A stretch of DNA of 18,833 nucleotides from Ignavibacteria bacterium (GCA_030835005.1 JAUQWT010000030.1:1-18833), one strand, 5' to 3'; positions 7,919 to 15,625 are shown, numbered from the stretch's first letter. Notes: generated by a model not told the origin, from the letters alone. Translations and numbers: made by a program.

Positions 7919-7947
7919 TTGTTATTATATACAAATATAATTATAAT
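7919..7947 (+). promoter_or_regulatory. Candidate promoter for kdsD in the 82-nt divergent region
   Basis: TTGTTA (7919-7924), a 17-nt spacer and TATAAT (7942-7947) resemble a sigma70-type promoter, placing transcription start about 20 nt before the kdsD GTG. The opposite strand also has TATAAT (7945-7940) with TTGCAG 17 nt upstream (7968-7963), which could serve rlmD. The region is very AT-rich, so chance matches are likely. Confidence 0.35.
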
Positions 7948-7971
7948 CGGTGATTAATAAATCTGCAATTC

Positions 7972-8940
7972 GTGAAAAATAAAGCCATTTCTGATGCGAA
8001 GCGGGTCATTCAAATAGAGCGAAAAGCTTTAAGCAGTCTGGAAAGAAGATTAAACGGCAGCTTCTCCGATGCCGTTGATATTATCTATAAGTGCAAAGGC
8101 AGGATTATTGTGACCGGAATAGGAAAATCCGGTATAATAGCACAGAAGATCGTTGCAACTTTGAATTCCACAGGTACTCCATCTATATTCCTTCATTCAG
8201 CAGATTCTGTTCACGGGGATATGGGGATCATCAGGCGCGGTGATGTTGTGATCTGCATCTCCAAGTCAGGAGATACTTACGAATTGATACAGCTTTTGCT
8301 TGCTATAAACCAGTTTGGAGTGAAAGTAATATCAATAGTCGGTGATGTTGATTCTAAATTGAAAGAGCTCTCAGATGTCATAATTGATGCTTCTGTAGAA
8401 CAGGAAGCCTGCCCATACAATCTTGCACCAACTACATCAACAACTGCAGCTTTGGTAATGGGTGATGCGCTTGCTATTGCCTTATTAAAGAAAAAGGAAT
8501 TCACAAAGGAAGAATTTGCAATGCTGCATCCAGGTGGAATACTTGGCAAGAAATTGCTACTCAGAGTCAGCGACCTTATGGTGAGCAATAAATCTATCCC
8601 AAAGGTGAATGAAAACACACTGTTTAAAGATCTTGTATTCGAAATATCCTCAAAGAGGCTGGGGTGTACATGTGTAATTGATAAGTTTGGAAAGCTAAAG
8701 GGCATTATTACAGATGGTGATATCAGGCGTACACTGCAGAATTATGAAAATGTAGCTGATATTAAAGCAAGAGATATTATGAATAGAACACCAAAAATAA
8801 TTAATGAAAACATGCTTGGCGAAACGGCGCTTGAGCTAATGGAGAAATATTCGATTACTCAGCTTGTTATAACTGATAAGAAGAAGATCCCTTCCGGTGT
8901 AGTTCATATGCATGATCTTGTAAAAGCCGGTTTGGGCTGA
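7972..8940 (+). CDS. kdsD: Arabinose-5-phosphate isomerase (KdsD/KpsF family)
   Basis: Converts ribulose-5-phosphate to arabinose-5-phosphate, the first dedicated step toward Kdo for LPS. 322 residues, the family's usual length. The SIS domain (about 35-170) shows VTGIGKSG (47-54), SADSVHGDMG, ISKSGDT (96-102), LAPTTSTT and the HPGG segment (186-189). Two CBS domains follow (about 200-255 and 265-322). The start is GTG at 7972: a stop lies in frame at 7951, no ATG lies between, and homology starts at once. No Shine-Dalgarno is seen, so initiation may rely on an A/T-rich leader. It is followed in the same direction by lptC and the OstA-like gene, which fits an LPS operon. A GutQ-type sugar-phosphate isomerase is the alternative, but the LPS context favours KdsD. 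Confidence 0.94.
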   Translation: MKNKAISDAKRVIQIERKALSSLERRLNGSFSDAVDIIYKCKGRIIVTGIGKSGIIAQKIVATLNSTGTPSIFLHSADSVHGDMGIIRRGDVVICISKSGDTYELIQLLLAINQFGVKVISIVGDVDSKLKELSDVIIDASVEQEACPYNLAPTTSTTAALVMGDALAIALLKKKEFTKEEFAMLHPGGILGKKLLLRVSDLMVSNKSIPKVNENTLFKDLVFEISSKRLGCTCVIDKFGKLKGIITDGDIRRTLQNYENVADIKARDIMNRTPKIINENMLGETALELMEKYSITQLVITDKKKIPSGVVHMHDLVKAGLG

Positions 8941-8994
8941 TCAGTTTAATCCCCTGAAAAGAGAAATCCATAACTGTGTTTCATGCAGGAATTT

Positions 8995-9534
8995 ATGAAA
9001 TCAAAGTTCATCTATTGTATCGCGTTTACTGTAAACCTCTTGTTTCTAAACGCATGCAGTTCTGATAAGATTGAACCTCCTAAAACGGATATAATTGCTT
9101 CAGATAGCATACCAACCCAGGAAAGTTTTCACACTGCAGTTACATTTTCGGATTCAGGTAAGGTCAAAGCAATCCTTTTGGCAGGCTGGATACGTGTTTA
9201 CTCAAAACTCAATTATACTTTGATCGATAGCAGCGCCAGGGTCGATTTCTATAAGGAAGGCATTTACAGTTCAACTTTGACCGGTAAACGCGGCAAAATA
9301 TATGACAACACAAAAGATGTTGAAGTTTATGACAGTGTTAAGCTCGTTTCTGAAGATGGTTCGGTTCTGACTACAGAAAAATTATACTGGATCAATAAGA
9401 CTCAAAGAATTAAGTCAGATGCATTTGTTCATATAAAAACAAAGAATGAAGATATTCAGGGATATGGCTTTGAAGCCGACCAAAATCTTAAAAACTACGT
9501 GATCTACAAAGTAAGCGGAGAAGTACAGAAATAA
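8995..9534 (+). CDS. lptC: LPS export protein LptC (lipoprotein form)
   Basis: Periplasmic bridge component of the Lpt machine that moves LPS from the inner to the outer membrane. About 179 residues. The N-terminus MKSK plus a hydrophobic run ends in the lipobox LNAC, so it should be lipid-anchored; classical LptC uses a transmembrane helix. The mature part shows a beta-rich LptC pattern (TFSDSG, DSSARVDFY, LTGKRGKIYDNTKDVEVYDSV, TEKLYWINKTQRIKSD, IQGYGFEADQNL) typical of Bacteroidota/Chlorobiota LptC. Start choice: ATG 8995 has AGGA 4 nt upstream and a standard signal peptide; ATG 8983 is in frame and would add four residues. The next gene follows 2 nt after the stop, so they are likely coupled. 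Confidence 0.88.
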   Translation: MKSKFIYCIAFTVNLLFLNACSSDKIEPPKTDIIASDSIPTQESFHTAVTFSDSGKVKAILLAGWIRVYSKLNYTLIDSSARVDFYKEGIYSSTLTGKRGKIYDNTKDVEVYDSVKLVSEDGSVLTTEKLYWINKTQRIKSDAFVHIKTKNEDIQGYGFEADQNLKNYVIYKVSGEVQK

Positions 9535-9536
9535 CT

Positions 9537-10958
9537 TTGTGCATTAAGTTAACATATATATTGGCAGCCTTGTTCACTATTTTGTGCTTTGTGCAAGAAG
9601 TAATCAGCCAGGACAAGATAACTTTGAACTATGCCGATAGCCTTGTTGGCAAAACCGTCAATGGCGAACAGGTTAGGGAAGCAATAGGCAATGTTTCAAT
9701 GAATCACAATAATGTCAAGATAACGTGTAACCGTGTTATTCAGTATTATGACCAGAATAAGGCAGATCTGTACGGAAATGTAAGGGTTGTTCAGGATACA
9801 CTAACAATTGTTGCCCCGGTTGGCATTTACTATGGAAATGAGTCAAAAGTAGTGTGCCCAAGCGGAGCAACACTCACTGACCCCAAAACAACGCTAAAAG
9901 CAAATTATGGTGTCTATTTCTTTACGCAGGATCTTGCAAATTTTAGAGGGAATGTGAGTATTACTGATAACCGGACTTATACAATAAACTCAGATGAGCT
10001 TGATTATTACCGCTCTGTTCAAAAATCATACGCTCGCGGGAACGTGAAGGTTGTCAGCGATTCCTCTGTAATTTACAGCGATAATCTGGTTTACGAAAAG
10101 CTCATTGGTATCTCTACGGCAACAGGAAATGTAAAGATTGAAAGCGATTCAACGGTAGTTACTTCCAATAAAGCAACATATTATGATTTTGAGAAAAAAT
10201 CCATTGCAGAGGAAAACGTAAAAATTGATTTTCTTGCTGAAAATGCCGTTATATACGGTGCTTATGCTGAGAATTATGAAAAAAGGAATTATTCATTCAT
10301 CCGGGGAAAAGCGCGGCTTATACAAATTGAATCAAAAGAAAGCGGTGAAGATACTACTTTTATTTTCAGTGAGAAGATGGAATCATTTAGAAACAAACCT
10401 GAACATTACATTGGCAGAGATAGCGTTAAGATCATACGAAATGATTTTTTATCAACTTCACAAGTAGGCTATTATTTCAGAAATGATGACGGTAAAGGGG
10501 GAGTGATCTCGCTTGCAATCGAACCAGTAGTATGGAAAGAAGAACTGCAAGTGACGGGGGATTCCATATACGCATTCTTCAGGGATGACATAGATGATAT
10601 TTTCATCAACAAAAGCGCATTTGCACTGCAGTCTAAAATTGAACACCCCGATAGATATGACCAGATCTCGGGTATCTACATGCATCTGAAATTTTTGAAT
10701 AATGAAATAAACTATATTCAGGTGGATACAAATGCTGCAAGTGTATATTTTGTTTACGATGATAATTCCCCCGGAGGAGCTAACAAGAGCAACGGTGAAA
10801 TTATAAAATTATTTTTCAAAGAAAAAAATATTGAAAGGATAAAGATCACCGGAAATCCCAAAGGCACTTTTTTCCCCGAAAATTTAGTGAATCCAGCAGA
10901 GCTCCAGTTGCTTGGTTTCAGGTTAAGAAAAGATAAACCAACGAGGAATTCTCAGTAA
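9537..10958 (+). CDS. OstA/LptA-like LPS transport protein (extended)
   Basis: 473 residues with a signal peptide (about 1-24, likely cut near SQDK). The N-terminal half is a run of OstA-type beta strands in which a G-N-V step recurs: GNVSM, GNVRV, GNVSI, GNVKV, GNVKI and a variant ENVKI. This is the beta-jellyroll building block of LptA and the LptD N-terminal domain, which shields lipid chains in the periplasm. It is much longer than classical LptA (about 185 residues) and has no obvious LptD outer-membrane barrel; long OstA-like proteins are known in Bacteroidota/Chlorobiota. The C-terminal half (about 260-473) is also beta-rich. The start is TTG at 9537, 2 nt after the lptC stop; no ATG precedes the signal peptide, so expression probably depends on coupling. 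The position directly after lptC supports an Lpt role. Confidence 0.82.
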   Translation: MCIKLTYILAALFTILCFVQEVISQDKITLNYADSLVGKTVNGEQVREAIGNVSMNHNNVKITCNRVIQYYDQNKADLYGNVRVVQDTLTIVAPVGIYYGNESKVVCPSGATLTDPKTTLKANYGVYFFTQDLANFRGNVSITDNRTYTINSDELDYYRSVQKSYARGNVKVVSDSSVIYSDNLVYEKLIGISTATGNVKIESDSTVVTSNKATYYDFEKKSIAEENVKIDFLAENAVIYGAYAENYEKRNYSFIRGKARLIQIESKESGEDTTFIFSEKMESFRNKPEHYIGRDSVKIIRNDFLSTSQVGYYFRNDDGKGGVISLAIEPVVWKEELQVTGDSIYAFFRDDIDDIFINKSAFALQSKIEHPDRYDQISGIYMHLKFLNNEINYIQVDTNAASVYFVYDDNSPGGANKSNGEIIKLFFKEKNIERIKITGNPKGTFFPENLVNPAELQLLGFRLRKDKPTRNSQ

Positions 10959-10987
10959 CCCACTCAGAATTTTGAAAAGGAGGTTCT

Positions 10988-11026
10988 AAAAAAAGCTTAA
11001 AAATTTTAAATTTTTAAGCTTTTTTT
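10988..11026. terminator. Long A/T hairpin terminator, possibly bidirectional
   Basis: A perfect inverted repeat with 19-nt arms around a single central T: an A7 run, AGCTT-type core and A-rich inner arm, mirrored to end in T7. The A-tract before and T-tract after mean it could stop transcription from either side, although no minus-strand gene ends here. It starts 30 nt after the OstA-like gene and separates the LPS cluster from the HU genes. Confidence 0.85.
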
Positions 11027-11057
11027 ATTAGTGCGATTTTTTTGATTTTTCAACTAT

Positions 11058-11085
11058 TTGACAATAAAAAATAAATCATTATATT
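11058..11085 (+). promoter_or_regulatory. Sigma70-like promoter upstream of the HU gene
   Basis: TTGACA (11058-11063) is a perfect -35, followed by a 16-nt spacer and TATATT (11080-11085). Transcription would begin near 11092, leaving a leader of about 180 nt before the HU start at 11275. A second TATAAT at 11131-11136 has no good -35. This is the best consensus promoter seen in the window. Confidence 0.65.
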
Positions 11086-11190
11086 AGTGCAGTTAGTATA
11101 GTACTTTAAAGTAAAGGTTTACATAGAAAGTATAATATAGAGCAAACAGCATATCATAAAAGCAAAAGTCAAATATCATCTCATTATGCC

Positions 11191-11203
11191 CAAAGTCACT
11201 TTG
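11191..11203. repeat. Short palindrome in the HU gene leader
   Basis: CAAAGT-C-ACTTTG is a 13-bp perfect dyad with a one-base centre, 71 nt before the HU ATG. A second dyad, ACTTTAAAGT, lies at 11103-11112 just after the likely transcription start. Both share the CTTT/AAAG half-site style and could be operator sites, but no binding protein can be named. Confidence 0.3.
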
Positions 11204-11274
11204 TGTACTATTGATTAATTATGATGAAAAGGGTATTTTTAATTGGTTTATTATATCCAATTAAAAATCTAAAT

Positions 11275-11550
11275 ATGAATACAATCGACTTAATAAATAA
11301 TCTATCAGTAAAACATGATATCACTTCCGGCAGAGCTGAGATGATCATCAGTATCGTAGTTGAGAGGATTGTTGAGAAGTTAAAAAAAGAAGGTGAATTA
11401 AGAATTACGAATTTTGGAACGTTCAGGATTCTGCAAAAACAGCCTGATGTAAGTTCATATATGAAGCTCAATGAACCGGTGCAGCTTGCAAAGAACATGA
11501 TGAGATTTGAGCCTGATAGAGTTTTTGTTGAAACAATAAACTCTCAATAA
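11275..11550 (+). CDS. HU/IHF-family DNA-binding protein
   Basis: Small nucleoid protein that binds and bends DNA as a dimer. Starting at the ATG at 11275 gives 91 residues, the usual HU length. MNTIDLINNLSVKHDI forms the N-terminal helix region, EMIISIVVERIVEKLKKEG the second helix, and RITNFGTFRI the hallmark beta turn that starts the saddle. The arm region (about 52-73, QPDVSSYMKLNEPVQLAKN) is unusual: HU normally has a basic R-x-G-R-NP-x-T-G arm tip, and here that motif is missing while VQLAKNMMRFEPDR matches the post-arm strand. An upstream in-frame ATG at 11221 would add 18 hydrophobic residues foreign to the family. The HU-SPOR gene follows 28 nt after the stop, so the two are probably one operon. 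Confidence 0.82.
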   Translation: MNTIDLINNLSVKHDITSGRAEMIISIVVERIVEKLKKEGELRITNFGTFRILQKQPDVSSYMKLNEPVQLAKNMMRFEPDRVFVETINSQ

Positions 11551-11578
11551 AAAATTACCCGTAATTTAATAAAGGGTT

Positions 11579-13366
11579 ATGATAAAAGAAGAAATAATAG
11601 AAAAAATCAGCAAGTATTTTAAGCTTACTAACTATGAGGCCGAAAAGATATATGATGATATTTTTTCGGGGATCATACAGGGAGTAAAAGAAGATAATAT
11701 TGCAGATATTACTAATCTTGGAGAGTTTATCATAAAATATAACAGCGGTGATACAAGCCAGAAGAAGACAGTTGAGTTTCTTCCGACTTTATCGCTTGAG
11801 GATGAAATAAACCAGAGGTCATTCGAAGAACAAAGAACGTTTCAGCCGGCTCAGTATGTTGAGCAGCAGCCCAATCTAAGTGCCGGTGTGCCTAAATCGG
11901 AAGAGAAAAAGCCTGAAATCAGCTCTTTTATGAACAAAACAGAGGACCTGAAAAAAACCGAGACTATTGTTGAAAAAACTGCAGAAACAGTCTCTTCGGG
12001 TAATGAAAGTACTTCTGTTGAAGATGAGATAAAGAAGAAAAGGGAAGAGATCTTAAGCAAGATCACCAATCCAAAACACGAATATATCCATGAAGTTCAC
12101 ATTCCCGAACACAAGGTGCCTGATGTACCGCTGGTTGCTCCTTTTATTGTGACGGGAGAAGGAAGCGGAATAAAAGAACCTGTTAAGGAAGTTTTTGAAT
12201 CAACAAAAGAAAAAGTTACCGAAAATATTCAGAGTAATATTACAAATACAGAAAAAGAAGTCGAAGATATAAAAGAAAAATCATTTTCAGACTTTTTCTC
12301 CGAAGTGAAGCATGAAGAAAAGCTTGCAGGTGAATTTGGAAGTAAAACTTTCACCCCACCTGTTGAAAATGTGATCCCTCCAACAGCAGTTGAGCTGCAT
12401 AATGAGATAACCGGGGATCAGAACAAAAATATCAATTACCAGCCCGCTCCAATGCCACTGGCTGGCGGAAACGGTAATGGCAATGGTAACGGCGATCTGA
12501 CTGAACACAGGTTATCAGATAATTCCTATTATATCTGGTATAAAGATAGCGAACCTAATACGGCTGATACGCAGACAATGTCATATGAGTATGAGCTCCT
12601 TTACCAGGCCACAAAAGAGGCAGAATATAAGTCTAAGTTAAGGATCTATGTTACGACATTTATCATGTTTTTCTCGGTAGTATTGCTTCTTCTCATATTC
12701 TCACCTGTGATTTACAAGTATTTCTTCTCTCCGAAAGAATCAGATCAGAATACGGAGGAAGTTCAGGAAGAAACCGGAGCTAATACAACTGAAGAAAATA
12801 CTGCTTCAAGCAATAACCAGGCTTCAGTAAATAAACTTGAAGAAAGTAACCAGAATAATACCCAGGTTCCGCCAACAAGCACGGAATCGCAGAATAACAA
12901 CACGCAGAAGCCTCAACAGGAGCAGCCCAAACAGGAGCCTCCAAAACAGGAGGTAACTAAACAGGAACAGGAGCAGCCGGTTCAGCAGAAAACTGAAACC
13001 GCTCCGCCGCCTCAGCAGAATAATACACCTAAAGTAACGGGCGTTACTAAAAATGCAATGGGATGGATGGATGATGTCAACAAAGTGATATATGTCCAGC
13101 TGGATAACGGGAAATTTACCATACAGGAATCTGCATGGGATTCTGACGCAAAAGCCAATAAGCGCATCACTGCTGTGGGCGCAATTGTTCCTGGACTAAA
13201 GGGAAATGTTGTGATGGTTGATCTTGGTACTAAAGGTACATGGTACAGGGCTAGATTTGGTGAATTCAGTACTATTGAAGAAGCAAAAGCAAAGGCTGAA
13301 GAACTCAGGAATAAGGAAAGAATCAGGCTTCAGGCCCTGCTTTTAACAGTTTTTCTGTACGCGTAA
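11579..13366 (+). CDS. Membrane-anchored protein with HU-like N-terminus and SPOR C-terminus
   Basis: 595 residues with a mosaic layout. Residues 1-55 look like a shortened HU fold, ending in ITNLGEFIIKY, which parallels ITNFGTFRI of the neighbouring HU gene. Residues 60-350 are charged, low-complexity and probably disordered, with a GNGNGNGN run (298-305). One transmembrane helix spans about 356-378. A Q/P/N/E-rich spacer with repeated K-Q-E units follows (about 395-490). A SPOR domain fills about 510-580, with GTWYRARFGEFSTIEEAKAKAEEL. SPOR domains bind glycan strands stripped of stem peptides at division septa. The likely topology is HU part in the cytoplasm and SPOR in the periplasm. AAAGGG just before the ATG may be the ribosome binding site. 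The last 12 residues overlap lnt antisense, giving a hydrophobic tail odd for a SPOR protein. Confidence 0.85.
   Translation: MIKEEIIEKISKYFKLTNYEAEKIYDDIFSGIIQGVKEDNIADITNLGEFIIKYNSGDTSQKKTVEFLPTLSLEDEINQRSFEEQRTFQPAQYVEQQPNLSAGVPKSEEKKPEISSFMNKTEDLKKTETIVEKTAETVSSGNESTSVEDEIKKKREEILSKITNPKHEYIHEVHIPEHKVPDVPLVAPFIVTGEGSGIKEPVKEVFESTKEKVTENIQSNITNTEKEVEDIKEKSFSDFFSEVKHEEKLAGEFGSKTFTPPVENVIPPTAVELHNEITGDQNKNINYQPAPMPLAGGNGNGNGNGDLTEHRLSDNSYYIWYKDSEPNTADTQTMSYEYELLYQATKEAEYKSKLRIYVTTFIMFFSVVLLLLIFSPVIYKYFFSPKESDQNTEEVQEETGANTTEENTASSNNQASVNKLEESNQNNTQVPPTSTESQNNNTQKPQQEQPKQEPPKQEVTKQEQEQPVQQKTETAPPPQQNNTPKVTGVTKNAMGWMDDVNKVIYVQLDNGKFTIQESAWDSDAKANKRITAVGAIVPGLKGNVVMVDLGTKGTWYRARFGEFSTIEEAKAKAEELRNKERIRLQALLLTVFLYA
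12467..12493 (+). repeat. In-frame GGN-AAY hexanucleotide repeat
   Basis: Four copies of a Gly-Asn coding hexamer (GGAAAC, GGTAAT, GGCAAT, GGTAAC) followed by GGC. The synonymous variation between copies suggests it is old or selected at protein level. It makes a flexible Gly-Asn linker before the transmembrane part of the HU-SPOR protein. Confidence 0.7.
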
Positions 13367-14997
13367 ATTACGAAACACGAGGCAAATCCAAGCATGAATA
13401 CGTAAAAACTAACCTTGCCAATAATATCTCCGTATAGAACATAGAATGTTTTTTCGCTGTTTGCTATTATCTTTCTGTTTATGACTCCTATTGTGCCATA
13501 AGGAATTTCGTCATATTTGTTACCCAAAGGATCTATAAAACATGATACTCCCGTTTGCGCGCATCTTGCAATCCATTTCCTGTTTTCAATTGCTCTTAAT
13601 ATTGCATATTGATTGTGCTGTTCAGGTCCGGAAGTATTTCCCCACCATCCGTCATTTGTAACGATCACAAAAAACTCTGCTCCTCTTGCAGTAAATTCAG
13701 TTACAAATTCACTGAATACGGATTCATAACAAATCAGGGATGCAAAATCTGTGCGAATATTCATTGAATCATTCTCCAGCCTGAATATGGTATTATCTGT
13801 ACCTTTTTGCCAGCCGCTTATCCCCACACCCCATTTAATCCAGTCTTTTAGAAAGGTAAGCTTCTCCTGGTAAGGTACTCGCTCACTGAAAGGTACAAGC
13901 TTAACTTTCTTATGAATTGTCAGGTCTTTTCGGTTTCTTCCCGGCTCAATAAGTATAGCTGAATTAAAAGTATCATAATATCTACCATTTGTGCTCATTT
14001 TCCGGCTGTCTTTTTGGGCTTTGGTCGAATCATCATAATACTGAAGGTGCGGAATTCCCATCAGCAAGTATTTCCGGCTCCTTTCAACAAAATCAAAAAA
14101 TCTCTTTGATTTCAAAAGGTTATAATCTTCTAGAAAGTAGTAAGGTGTCGCAGTTTCATGAAGTATTAAGATGTCAGGGTTGAATTTAAGTCCATTGTTT
14201 AACCCATCAATATAAGTATTTAGTAACTGATCCTGATCACCTCCCCATTTCTTAAATGGATCAGTATTCGTTTGTATTATGCACGCCTCTACAACTTTGC
14301 TGCTATCAGTGCTGCTAAAGTAATTGGAATTATCTGAATTCAGCCTAAGGTGAGAAAAGACATTTGGAAAGGCAATGAGAACAAATAGTAATACATATGT
14401 TAAAAACGCTTTGCTTGAAATGAAGCTCCATTTTTTATGATATAATCTACCAATCAATAAATACAACACGCACGAGAATACGCAAATTAGTAAAGTTATC
14501 CCGTGAACACCGGTGAACTCTATGTACTGAATCCGGTTCAGATTATATGTTTCAGTATTCCCAAGCTCAAGCCATGGAAAGGCAAACTGCCACTGGTTTG
14601 TGAAATATTCAAAACCTACCCATATTAGGGGGAAAAGCAGAATTGCCAGATCTTTTCTTAGACGCGAAATCCCGTAAGTGATCATTATGGGGATCATCAT
14701 GAATAGTGAATTCACTAATACGCTGAATATTCCGCCAATTTTCAGGAAGCTATCACTGCTGTGCCATCCTGATATCCAATAGAGAGAAATCTCGTTGAAG
14801 ACAAGTACCAGCAAATACGCTCTGCCAAACGCCTGACTCATGCGAGAGGAATCTACTATAAGAAACAGCAGAATCATCAATCCGAAATAAACGAAGTACC
14901 ATGTTCTGAAGGGTGGAAAGCTCAAACCAAGTAGAGTACCGCCAAGTAAACATAACAGCAGGTTTCTAGTTTTTGTATTTTTCAATAATGTTTCCAA
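13330..14997 (-). CDS. lnt: Apolipoprotein N-acyltransferase
   Basis: Inner-membrane enzyme that adds the third acyl chain to the N-terminal cysteine of lipoproteins. 555 residues: an N-terminal bundle of membrane helices (about 12-210), a periplasmic carbon-nitrogen hydrolase domain (about 235-525) and a C-terminal helix (about 530-548). The catalytic triad is visible: E281 in LILHETATPYYF, K364 in HKKVKLVPFSERVPY and C423 in LICYESVFSEF. The downstream VTNDGWWGNTSGPEQH stretch is also canonical. The start is TTG at 14997-14995, with AAGG 4-5 nt upstream inside the end of ispF; no closer ATG exists. It lies 5 nt after ispF in a likely two-gene operon. Its 3' end overlaps the convergent HU-SPOR gene by 37 nt. 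Confidence 0.94.
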   Translation of the reverse strand: METLLKNTKTRNLLLCLLGGTLLGLSFPPFRTWYFVYFGLMILLFLIVDSSRMSQAFGRAYLLVLVFNEISLYWISGWHSSDSFLKIGGIFSVLVNSLFMMIPIMITYGISRLRKDLAILLFPLIWVGFEYFTNQWQFAFPWLELGNTETYNLNRIQYIEFTGVHGITLLICVFSCVLYLLIGRLYHKKWSFISSKAFLTYVLLFVLIAFPNVFSHLRLNSDNSNYFSSTDSSKVVEACIIQTNTDPFKKWGGDQDQLLNTYIDGLNNGLKFNPDILILHETATPYYFLEDYNLLKSKRFFDFVERSRKYLLMGIPHLQYYDDSTKAQKDSRKMSTNGRYYDTFNSAILIEPGRNRKDLTIHKKVKLVPFSERVPYQEKLTFLKDWIKWGVGISGWQKGTDNTIFRLENDSMNIRTDFASLICYESVFSEFVTEFTARGAEFFVIVTNDGWWGNTSGPEQHNQYAILRAIENRKWIARCAQTGVSCFIDPLGNKYDEIPYGTIGVINRKIIANSEKTFYVLYGDIIGKVSFYVFMLGFASCFVIYAYRKTVKSRA

Positions 14998-15002
14998 TTG
15001 CC

Positions 15003-15470
15003 TTATTTAAGCAAGCAAATAGTGTAAGCCTGGCATCCCTGTTTTTTCCCCACGAATCCAAGACCTTCAGACGTTGTTGATTTTACAGCAATCTGCGAAG
15101 GCTTTATCTTTAGTGTCTTTGATATATTCAAGATCATTTTTTCAATGTAAGGTGATATTTTGGGTGCTTCCAGTATCAGTGTTGAATCTATGTTCACGAT
15201 CTTCAGTTTTTTCCTTTTGATGAGTCTGTGGCATTCCTTCAAAACAATAAGACTTGAGATATCTTTCCATTTTTTATCATTGTTGGGAAAGTAGTGACCG
15301 ATATCTTTCAGACCCGCTGCGCCAAGCAGCGCATCACAAATTGAGTGCAGAAGAACATCTGCATCTGAATGACCTAGAAGTCCTTTGTGATGCTGTATAT
15401 GAACTCCTCCAAGGATTAGTTTTCTTCCTCTTACAAGCTTATGTACGTCGTAACCGAATCCAATTCTCAT
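15003..15470 (-). CDS. ispF: 2-C-methyl-D-erythritol 2,4-cyclodiphosphate synthase
   Basis: Fifth enzyme of the non-mevalonate (MEP) isoprenoid pathway; it makes the cyclic diphosphate with release of CMP and works as a homotrimer. 155 residues from the ATG at 15470, the family's normal size. The metal ligands D8, H10 (GYDVHKL) and H42 (SDADVLLHS) are present, as are GLLGHSDAD, DALLGAAGLKDIG, YFPNND and the C-terminal TTSEGLGFVGKKQG. The frame stays open upstream to 15578, but that extension has no family character and is rejected. No clear ribosome binding site precedes the ATG. lnt follows 5 nt downstream and radA is divergent, 155 nt away. Confidence 0.95.
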   Translation of the reverse strand: MRIGFGYDVHKLVRGRKLILGGVHIQHHKGLLGHSDADVLLHSICDALLGAAGLKDIGHYFPNNDKKWKDISSLIVLKECHRLIKRKKLKIVNIDSTLILEAPKISPYIEKMILNISKTLKIKPSQIAVKSTTSEGLGFVGKKQGCQAYTICLLK

Positions 15471-15625
15471 GTTCTGCAAATATATCATTATAAAAATTGT
15501 GTTTTTAGAGCTGATTTTTTGCCTAAAATATGAAAGAGGAAACTCAAGCAGATTTGCAAGTGAACTGCAAAAATACATAACATTAATAGTATGGTAATAT
15601 TATCATTTAATGAATATTTTAGCAA

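Noticed and set aside
11221..11274. 18-residue N-terminal extension of the HU protein from the ATG at 11221
   Set aside because: The extension is hydrophobic, unlike any HU start, and the ATG at 11275 gives the standard 91-residue protein.
12906..12990. Repetitive CAG/AAACAGGAG-like tract that could be taken for a DNA repeat array
   Set aside because: It is in frame, codes for the Q/K/E/P-rich periplasmic linker of the HU-SPOR protein, and is too irregular for CRISPR or a minisatellite.
15480..15487. TATATTTG on the minus strand, like the Bacteroidota -7 promoter box, just before ispF
   Set aside because: It sits 9 nt from the ATG with no matching -33 element; AT-rich sequence makes chance matches likely. 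Similar TAATTTTG matches at 2473 and 7914 also lack a -33 partner.
15471..15578. 36-residue N-terminal extension of IspF
   Set aside because: MRIGFGYDVH at 15470 is the canonical family start; the extra residues have no family character.
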